From the NCBI GenBank assembly GCA_022615595.1, contig JAKEGI010000068.1, positions 1-7,853 of the forward strand: DNA of 7,853 nt, given 5' to 3'. The stretch comes from Bacteroidales bacterium. Lineage in GTDB: Bacteria; Bacteroidota; Bacteroidia; Bacteroidales; VadinHA17. The notes under the pieces were generated by a model. It was not told the DNA's origin. It saw only the letters and a list, made by a program, of their open reading frames with translations, and ran no database searches. Shown one piece after another: positions 1-5,349 of this stretch (the stretch's first letter is position 1; each line of letters starts with the position of its first letter). Made by a program: the position numbers and the translations under genes.

Positions 1-1958
1 TTCATTCGGTGCTGAGGCAGGCACAGGCTGACGGTATTATTGACCGTGACATCACTGTGGCAGTGCGTAACGGAAGGGGGGTGATACCTGTCAGTGCAGC
101 AAACAAGCGTAGCATCAAGGGATTCGTTCACGATGAGTCTGCAACGGGAAAGACAGTATTCATCGAGCCGGCGGAGGTGGTAGAGCTCAATAATGAGATC
201 ACTGAGCTCGAACATGAGGAGAGAAGGGAGATAGTCAGGATACTTACTTCACTGGCCGATACAATCAGGCCATATATAGATGACCTTGCTGAAAACTTCC
301 TCTTCCTGGCTGAGATAGACTTTATCAGGTCAAAGGCTCTCTTTGGTGGGAGGCTTGACTGCATCATGCCGCCGGTAGCTGAGACGCCCCATATACGGTG
401 GGTCAATGCCCGCCATCCCTTGCTGACACTTGCCTTTGCCAGGAGCAGCGGGAGGGAGGTGGTTCCTCTCACTGTCAGGATAGACAGCCATGACCGCATT
501 CTGGTCATCTCAGGACCAAACGCAGGTGGCAAGTCGGTATGCCTGAAGACCGTCGCACTAGTACAGTATATGCTTCAATGCGGCATGACTGTACCTGTGG
601 CTGAGGGTACCGAGACGGGCATCTTCAGGAAATTCTTCATTGACATTGGCGATGAGCAGAGCCTCGAGAACGACCTGAGCACATACAGCTCGCATCTCAT
701 CAACATGAAACAGATGCTTAGGCATGCTGATGAAACATCACTTGTCATGATAGACGAGTTCGGCACCGGCACCGAGCCTGTCATCGGCGGGGCCATTGCT
801 GAGGCTATCCTCGCCGAGCTGAACGCCCGCAAAGTGTTCGGTGTTATTACAACACACTATACCAACCTGAAGCACTTTGCCACTTCACAGGAGGGGATAA
901 GCAACGGTGCCATGGCGTTTGACAACCACCTGATGCAGCCTCTTTTCCGCCTTGACCAGGGTAAGCCCGGCAGCTCATTCGCCTTCGAGATAGCAAAGAA
1001 AATAGGGCTTCCGCAGGAGATATTAAGCGATGCAGCCTCCAGGGCGGGCACAGGCAATATCGACTTCGACCGTAACCTCAGGGAGATAGCCCGCGACAAG
1101 CGTTACTGGGAGCGCAAACGTGAGGCGGTGCATCGACATGAGAAGCGGCTTGAGGAGCTTATTTCAACTTACGAGTCACAACTGGGTGACATTAAGACAA
1201 AACAGAAAGAGATCATCGGTCAGGCGAAGAACAAGGCTGAGGAGTTGCTGCGCGATACCAACCGTATGATAGAGAATACCATACGATCAATCCGCGAGAC
1301 ACAGGCTGAGAAGGAGAAGACCAGGGAGGTCAGGGAGGAACTGGACTCCTTCCGCGAGCATCTGACCGGTGCGGAAAAGCAGCCAGCGGTATCTCTTCCT
1401 GAGGCTCCGCCACTTAAGAGCAGCACCGCCGGCATCGTGAGGCGTATAAGCAGGCAGACAGCTAAGCCTGTCGCAAAGAAGAAACCTGATAAAGTCTCAC
1501 CGGGAGACTATGTAAGGATCGCCGGCACCGATACCATCGGAGAGGTGACGGAGGTTAAGGGCAGGAAGCTTCAGATCATCTCAAACAATCTGAAGATGAG
1601 CGTGGATATAGATAAGACTGAACCTGTCAGCGCTGCAGAATACAAAAAAGCATCGGGCAGCGGACGCCCGCAGCCGAAGATTGACTGGTCACTGAATGTG
1701 AGGAGAAACCAGTTCAATCATGAGATAGATGTGCGTGGCATGCGCACGGAGGAGGCGCTGCAGGCGGTACAGGAGTTCATTGACACAGCCCTGATGATAC
1801 AGTTCAGGCACCTGCGCATACTTCACGGCAAAGGAAATGGTATCCTGAGACAGATGATACGCCAGTATCTTGAGTCGACCGGGGCCGTCACAAGCGTTGC
1901 AGACGAGCATGTTGAGCGCGGTGGTGCGGGCATCACCCTGGTAGAACTGGATGTGTGA
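1..1958 (+). CDS. mutS2: MutS2 family ATPase/Smr protein, 5' end missing
   Basis: This is the C-terminal ~650 residues of MutS2, a DNA- and ribosome-associated ATPase known in other bacteria for suppressing homologous recombination and for splitting collided ribosomes. The reading frame is open to the left edge, so the GTG at 9 is not the real start. MutS2 is usually near 780-830 residues, so roughly 150-200 are missing. Counting from that GTG, I see a Walker A GPNAGGKS at 169-176 and a Walker B ending IDEFGTGTEP near 248-257. The ABC-type ATPase core is followed by a long charged coiled coil at about 345-455. A small KOW-like beta segment begins at 496, and a C-terminal Smr domain covers about 570-649, with IDVR at 573-576 and HGKGNG at 606-611. 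There is no MutS1-type mismatch-binding domain in the visible part. It converges on the next gene and shares no operon with it. Confidence 0.96.
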   Translation, partial: HSVLRQAQADGIIDRDITVAVRNGRGVIPVSAANKRSIKGFVHDESATGKTVFIEPAEVVELNNEITELEHEERREIVRILTSLADTIRPYIDDLAENFLFLAEIDFIRSKALFGGRLDCIMPPVAETPHIRWVNARHPLLTLAFARSSGREVVPLTVRIDSHDRILVISGPNAGGKSVCLKTVALVQYMLQCGMTVPVAEGTETGIFRKFFIDIGDEQSLENDLSTYSSHLINMKQMLRHADETSLVMIDEFGTGTEPVIGGAIAEAILAELNARKVFGVITTHYTNLKHFATSQEGISNGAMAFDNHLMQPLFRLDQGKPGSSFAFEIAKKIGLPQEILSDAASRAGTGNIDFDRNLREIARDKRYWERKREAVHRHEKRLEELISTYESQLGDIKTKQKEIIGQAKNKAEELLRDTNRMIENTIRSIRETQAEKEKTREVREELDSFREHLTGAEKQPAVSLPEAPPLKSSTAGIVRRISRQTAKPVAKKKPDKVSPGDYVRIAGTDTIGEVTEVKGRKLQIISNNLKMSVDIDKTEPVSAAEYKKASGSGRPQPKIDWSLNVRRNQFNHEIDVRGMRTEEALQAVQEFIDTALMIQFRHLRILHGKGNGILRQMIRQYLESTGAVTSVADEHVERGGAGITLVELDV

Positions 1959-1960
1959 AT

Positions 1961-1980
1961 TCACCGCTATAAGGCGGTGA
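1961..1980 (+). terminator. Short hairpin just after mutS2, weak terminator candidate
   Basis: Two bases past the mutS2 stop, TCACCGC and GCGGTGA form a perfect 7-bp stem around a 6-base loop. No T-tract follows, so it is not a classical rho-independent terminator. It may stabilise the mutS2 3' end or be fortuitous. The rest of the gap up to about 2125 shows no RNA gene or promoter that I can support. Confidence 0.3.
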
Positions 1981-2126
1981 CAATAGATGATAATGATCAT
2001 ATAGGCTATATTTCGAAATGCATAGATTTGCATAACGATAAACCTAACGGGCGAGATCTACTATCCTGTCAACCGTCACCGTATCATCATCGCCACTGAT
2101 GTTGCCCGTACTGGCACTTTTAACAT

Positions 2127-2165
2127 AAAAAAAGCGGAGACGCCCGACCAGGGCGTCTCCGCTTT
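2127..2165 (-). terminator. Rho-independent terminator of the sigma factor/solenoid operon
   Basis: A perfect 15-bp inverted repeat (2131-2145 with 2151-2165, stem containing AGCGGAGACGCCC) encloses a 5-base loop. On the minus strand the stem runs directly into seven T residues (2133 to 2127), the classical intrinsic terminator layout. It starts 20 bases downstream of the stop codon of the 360-aa protein gene. On the plus strand only three T bases at the end of the stem are followed by CAAATATAT, so it may also stop mutS2 transcripts, but less efficiently. Confidence 0.9.
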
Positions 2166-2185
2166 CAAATATATAATCCAGTAAA

Positions 2186-3268
2186 TTAATAGAGCCATGC
2201 AGAACCGTATGAGGTGGTGACTATGACCTCGGCGGTGGGGTTGGTGCAGTTGCCAACCTTGCCAGCCATTTCGGTGGAGGTATTGCCGATTATCCTTTTA
2301 TCGGGAGAGAAATTGGCGTCATTAACCTTAATGCTTCCATATGAGCTGTTAGCCGTTAACTTGTAGCATGCTGCAGGTTCAATTGCCAGCTTGACTGCAC
2401 AGTATCCTGCCTTGACCTGGAGTTTCTCAAAACCTGCAGGGATCCTGTTGACCGAGAGGTTGCCGTATTTTGTCTCCACATCAAGCTTTTTGTTCACCCT
2501 CTCGAAGTTAAGGTTTGTGTAGCCGCTCACAACAACAATATTATTGACCGAAGTGACGTTGTAACCGTCGTATTTGCTGTCTGCCACCAATGAGCTCACA
2601 TCACCGACTGAAATCTTGGAATACCGGCTGTCAATAAGAAGAGCAGTAGCTTTTTCGATATCAAACTGCCCGCAGTAACGTGCATATATCTCTGCCCATC
2701 CAAGCTCGTCGAGAGAGGCCTTGCCGTATGATACGTCAACCCTGTTCAGCGGTTTGATATTGCCCCTGGTGAGCTTATTTACCGTCAGGTTGCCATACTT
2801 CACCGTCAGCTTTGTCAGTCCGGCCACCTCATCAATAACCGTGTTACCGTACTTGTTACTTACATCAAGGTTGATTGAGGCAGGCATCTTAACATTATAA
2901 TGTATGCTGAAATTGTTATTATTGCCCTTCCAGCTGAAAGATGAAAAGTCATCATTGAAGATTGTCTCCGCGGTCAGGTTGCCGCCTGACTCCGTGAATT
3001 TGACTTCAATCATGTCAAGAAGTTTCTGGGCTCTCTCTGCAGAGGAGTGTTCGACTTTGACCGTAACGTCGATGACGATATTTTTTTCTGCCCAGGTCTC
3101 CGTCACAACAGAACCGTACTTATTGATTACGGTGAGGGTTGTGTTGTCAGTAGGGACCATTGCCCTGTGGAACTCCTTCTTGACCTCTATTGCATAGGAT
3201 GTAAGAGTGGCTGCGCAGAATAATACTGCGATTGTTGCCGCTCCGTGCTTAAATAGTGACTTTTTCAT
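2186..3268 (-). CDS. Secreted beta-solenoid-like protein with Tyr-Gly repeats (DUF4097/adhesin-like)
   Basis: This 360-aa protein is probably exported. Residues 1-26 form a Sec signal peptide (MKKS start, hydrophobic core, cleavage likely after SYA). The cysteine in the core (VLFC) does not fit a lipobox. The mature part is dominated by a short motif, x-Tyr-Gly-x followed by an alternating hydrophobic strand. The motif tyrosines are at about 51, 140, 158, 181, 198, 216, 233, 250, 268, 289, 310 and 354, mostly 17-18 or 21-23 residues apart, which fits one beta-solenoid turn per repeat. Residues 60-128 are a non-repeat insertion with a polar stretch containing four consecutive Asn. The overall style resembles the DUF4097 / putative adhesin beta-strand repeat families of Bacteroidota; I cannot assign the exact family. 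It is the last gene of the operon with the sigma factor. Its ATG lies inside the end of the upstream gene (20-base overlap), implying translational coupling. No enzymatic motif is visible. A structural, ligand-sensing or adhesive role is inference. Confidence 0.85.
   Translation of the reverse strand: MKKSLFKHGAATIAVLFCAATLTSYAIEVKKEFHRAMVPTDNTTLTVINKYGSVVTETWAEKNIVIDVTVKVEHSSAERAQKLLDMIEVKFTESGGNLTAETIFNDDFSSFSWKGNNNNFSIHYNVKMPASINLDVSNKYGNTVIDEVAGLTKLTVKYGNLTVNKLTRGNIKPLNRVDVSYGKASLDELGWAEIYARYCGQFDIEKATALLIDSRYSKISVGDVSSLVADSKYDGYNVTSVNNIVVVSGYTNLNFERVNKKLDVETKYGNLSVNRIPAGFEKLQVKAGYCAVKLAIEPAACYKLTANSSYGSIKVNDANFSPDKRIIGNTSTEMAGKVGNCTNPTAEVIVTTSYGSAWLY
2204..2857 (-). repeat. Protein-level tandem Tyr-Gly repeat region in the secreted protein
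   Basis: Eleven degenerate repeats of about 17-23 codons each centre on a Tyr codon, with preferred contexts such as NKYGN, VKYGN, TKYGN, SSYGS and TSYGS. At the DNA level the copies are diverged; a recurrent CCGTAYTT or CCATAYTT on the plus strand marks several of them. The copies at residues 198, 216, 233, 250 and 289 have lost the Gly but keep the Tyr and the period. The interval 310 to 354 equals two repeat lengths, suggesting one decayed copy near 332. A twelfth, isolated motif lies upstream at residue 51. Confidence 0.75.
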
Positions 3269-3815
3269 GGCTGCCTGTATTTTCGGTTTCTGCTTTTATC
3301 TGTCTGAGTTGCTCGAGTATATAGCTCATCACTTCTACTTTGGTCTGGTAATGTTTTATCATAGCGTCGATGACCCGCTGGTCGTCAGGATGTGCTTTCA
3401 GTTCTTTCTTCAGTTCCACATACACTGAGTCCATACTCTCCAGTTCACTTATCAGCATCTCCTTCTGTTCGGGGTTATTAAGATCGAAGGAGGAGATATC
3501 GTTTTCCATAAGGTTGACCTGCTGTACATAATACTTTTCGACCTCGCGGTATTCGGGAGAAACCTGGCTTAGCGACATGGTCGTCCTTATGTTAGGCCTT
3601 ATGAAGTGGTCGTATGACCATAGTGATGAGAGTGTCACCAGCAGTGTAACCACTGCAGCTTTGAGCAGGTATGGAACGATGCTCCGTTTTCTTGCCAGGC
3701 CTGCATGAAGGCGTGTGGCAAGCTTATAGCTGAACCTTTCGAAGTGCCCTTCTGACGGCTCACTGTCGTCAAACTGGCCTCTGCCTTTTCTGATAATCTC
3801 TTCCAGTCTATTCAT
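3249..3815 (-). CDS. Single-TM protein, putative anti-sigma factor
   Basis: This 188-aa protein has a basic, amphipathic N-terminal region (1-45), one membrane segment at about 47-66 (starting SIVPYLLKAAVV), and an acidic helical C-terminal domain (about 85-175). By the positive-inside rule (ARKR just before the TM), the N-terminus should be cytoplasmic and the helical domain periplasmic. That is the topology expected of a membrane anti-sigma factor. The C-terminal domain has a conserved look, with YREVEKYYVQQV near 89-100 and a DDQRVIDAMIKHYQTKVEV-like helix near 144-162. I see no zinc-binding anti-sigma HxxxCxxC motif, so it is not a ZAS-type protein. Its ATG overlaps the stop of the sigma gene by 4 bases (ATGA), and its own end overlaps the next gene by 20 bases. 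The anti-sigma role rests on gene order and topology only. A structural partner of the solenoid protein is an alternative. Confidence 0.8.
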   Translation of the reverse strand: MNRLEEIIRKGRGQFDDSEPSEGHFERFSYKLATRLHAGLARKRSIVPYLLKAAVVTLLVTLSSLWSYDHFIRPNIRTTMSLSQVSPEYREVEKYYVQQVNLMENDISSFDLNNPEQKEMLISELESMDSVYVELKKELKAHPDDQRVIDAMIKHYQTKVEVMSYILEQLRQIKAETENTGSHEKVTI

Positions 3816-4387
3816 AACTCGTATACATTTCTGTTCTTCAATTCACTCACCAGCTTCTGCTTGGCCCTCGAGAGCTGTGATCTTGAGGTGCTGCTTGAGA
3901 TGTTGAGCATCTCTGCTATCTCGTCGTGGTCATAGCCTTCGATGAGGTAGAGAGAGAGTATCACCCGGTATCCTTCAGGAAGCTGTTCGATTGCGGCCTT
4001 GACCTCCTCTACCCTGGCTTCCACCTCCTCCTTGTACGCTGTATCTTCATGGCTGTCGTCTCGGAGACCGGTGTGACTTTCAATATCTTCAAAGATCGCC
4101 TTTCTCTTTCCCAGGGCATCAAGTGATCTGTTGACCACTATTCTCTTGAGCCATGCTCCGAAGCTTACAGTGCCCGAGTAGGTGTTTATCTTTTCGAAGG
4201 CTGAGAGGAATGCTTCCTGCATCACATCTTCGGCCTCCATGCTGTCGTTCACAATGCGCAGGCTGGTGTTATACATCGCCTTGTAATACAGCTTGTAAAC
4301 CTGGAACTGAGCTTTCTGGTCGCCTTCACGGCACCCGTCAATCAGGTCCTGGTGAATGTTCCTGAATGCTGCTTCAACATTTTCCAT
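3812..4387 (-). CDS. ECF (sigma-70 family) RNA polymerase sigma factor
   Basis: This 191-aa extracytoplasmic-function sigma factor has only regions 2 and 4. Region 2 covers about 31-95 and includes YNTSLRIVNDSMEAEDVMQE, the core-binding and -10 recognition segment; it ends in AWLKRIVVNRSLD. An acidic linker (about 98-130) joins it to region 4 at about 131-181, where LPEGYRVILSLYLIEGYDHD leads into the DNA-binding helix-turn-helix (EIAEMLNISSSTSRSQLSRAK). I chose the ATG at 4387. An in-frame GTG at 4432 would add 15 residues (GAAAYIYESDLETK) that do not resemble the family's N-terminus, and it lies close to the possible promoter. No Shine-Dalgarno sequence is visible; the start is preceded by A-rich sequence. 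It is first in the operon, probably autoregulated and controlled by the TM protein encoded immediately after it. Its targets cannot be read from the window. Confidence 0.95.
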   Translation of the reverse strand: MENVEAAFRNIHQDLIDGCREGDQKAQFQVYKLYYKAMYNTSLRIVNDSMEAEDVMQEAFLSAFEKINTYSGTVSFGAWLKRIVVNRSLDALGKRKAIFEDIESHTGLRDDSHEDTAYKEEVEARVEEVKAAIEQLPEGYRVILSLYLIEGYDHDEIAEMLNISSSTSRSQLSRAKQKLVSELKNRNVYEL

Positions 4388-4436
4388 CTTTGTTTCAAGA
4401 TCTGATTCATATATGTATGCCGCTGCACCCACGCAT

Positions 4437-4467
4437 TTGAACTATTCATAGCAATGACGAATACAAA
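4437..4467 (-). promoter_or_regulatory. Possible promoter of the ECF sigma operon
   Basis: On the minus strand a TTTG (4467-4464) lies 19 bases upstream of TAGTTCAA (4444-4437). This is the spacing of the Bacteroidota -33 TTTG / -7 TAnnTTTG promoter, but only about half of the -7 positions match. Transcription would begin some 40-45 bases before the chosen ATG. If the operon is autoregulated, the true element may follow a different, ECF-specific consensus. Confidence 0.25.
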
Positions 4468-4486
4468 GCGCGAATGCTGCATACAA

Positions 4487-4519
4487 GATAAAAAAAAGCT
4501 GTCAGCGGATAAAAAAAAG
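4487..4519. repeat. Twin GATA(A)7AG direct repeats (minus-strand T8 tracts)
   Basis: GATAAAAAAAAG occurs twice, at 4487-4498 and 4508-4519, exactly 21 bases apart, in the gap between the five-TM gene and the sigma gene. Read on the minus strand these are two T8 tracts, the first starting only 4 bases after the stop codon of the five-TM gene. A weak stem (GGGCUG with CAGCUU, including G-U pairs, loop of about 22 bases) could precede the second tract, so a crude terminator is possible. Two in-phase A-tracts (two helical turns apart) could also act as curved DNA upstream of the sigma promoter. Confidence 0.4.
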
Positions 4520-4522
4520 ATT

Positions 4523-5332
4523 TCAGCCCTGGGTAACAGTGCCGGTAGCATAGTCGAGCTCAGAGCCAAAAAGACTGTGAGGAATAGAGTATACCAGCAG
4601 GAGCAGCACGGCTGCGGCGATAGTATATCCAGGACGATCTTTTTTACGGTTCATCACTACCGCCACTATCCAGGCAATAACTGCAATAAGTGTCTTGTTG
4701 TCAGTAAGATCCCATCCGAATGGAATTCCTGTCCAAAGGTCGCCGAAGGCATACTTCTGTACTACCGGCCCGAGGATCATCCCCCCTGCCAGTAACAGCC
4801 ACAGTGCCCACTGGCCCTGCCTTCTCTGCTGTGGCCTGCCGAATGCGGCATTGAGACCTGCCAGGTTCGAGAGAAGCATGGCGAAGAACATTATGAGAAT
4901 ATGCGGTATCATGACAAGTGCCGGCACGTTGCCCTTAAACCTGATGACTACCGGCTCATCCCCGGAGATCTCGACCGATGCACCGGATGGCGTTAAAAGA
5001 ACAATGTAATACTCCAGCTTAGCTGCAGCAGGCTGGGAGGGAAGCTCACCGACAAGGTGAGTGCCGTCATGAGTCATTTCAGACACACTCCACTCTTCGT
5101 CGACCCTGAATTTTTTGAAGTATATTTTTCCTGAGATCCCGGCAGGGATATCAATTTTTATCTTGCAGGGATGGGTATTAGTCTGGCTTCTCTTCAGAGC
5201 GATCTTATATTCGGCCCCATCGACGGTAACAATTGTTCTTTTCGTGTATGTAGGCCCGGTCATGCGTTGATACATCGCAGCCGAAACTGTTATGATGACA
5301 GCAATGATCCAGAAAACAAAATTTTTCATCAA
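4523..5332 (-). CDS. Five-TM membrane protein of unknown function
   Basis: This 269-aa integral membrane protein is not one I can name. An N-terminal membrane segment (about 5-20) is followed by an extracytoplasmic beta-rich domain (about 28-133), probably Ig- or cupredoxin-like by strand pattern only. Four further TM segments lie at about 137-157, 174-190, 213-228 and 236-251. Between TM3 and TM4 is a motif-rich stretch with GMILGPVVQKYAFGDLWTG and IPFGWDLTDNKT (about 184-214). Its density of Gly, Pro, aromatic and polar residues suggests the functional core. Two Pro-His pairs sit at membrane boundaries (H144 and H252), so metal or haem binding is possible but unproven. The gene starts 17 bases after the stop of the M28 peptidase gene, so the two are probably cotranscribed. 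Two adjacent ATGs (5332 and 5329) could serve as start; no Shine-Dalgarno sequence is visible. Confidence 0.82.
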   Translation of the reverse strand: MMKNFVFWIIAVIITVSAAMYQRMTGPTYTKRTIVTVDGAEYKIALKRSQTNTHPCKIKIDIPAGISGKIYFKKFRVDEEWSVSEMTHDGTHLVGELPSQPAAAKLEYYIVLLTPSGASVEISGDEPVVIRFKGNVPALVMIPHILIMFFAMLLSNLAGLNAAFGRPQQRRQGQWALWLLLAGGMILGPVVQKYAFGDLWTGIPFGWDLTDNKTLIAVIAWIVAVVMNRKKDRPGYTIAAAVLLLLVYSIPHSLFGSELDYATGTVTQG

Positions 5333-5349
5333 GTAGCTGGTAATCTGAT

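Noticed and set aside
1689..2033. A 114-codon minus-strand frame covering the mutS2 3' end and part of the gap
   Set aside because: Most of it is antisense to the conserved Smr domain; the part outside mutS2 is short and low in complexity (MIIIIY).
3190..3268. Lipoprotein reading of the solenoid protein signal (Cys in VLFC)
   Set aside because: The residue before Cys is Phe, which does not fit a lipobox, and a good Sec cleavage site (SYA) lies downstream.
4388..4432. GTG start at 4432 for the sigma factor, extending it by 15 residues
   Set aside because: The ATG at 4387 gives a family-like N-terminus. The extension looks non-conserved, and its start would lie at or next to the transcription start expected from the possible promoter.
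4342..4569. A 75-codon minus-strand frame bridging the gap before the sigma gene
   Set aside because: It overlaps the sigma factor start and the end of the five-TM gene in another frame and runs through the T8 tracts; no protein family features.
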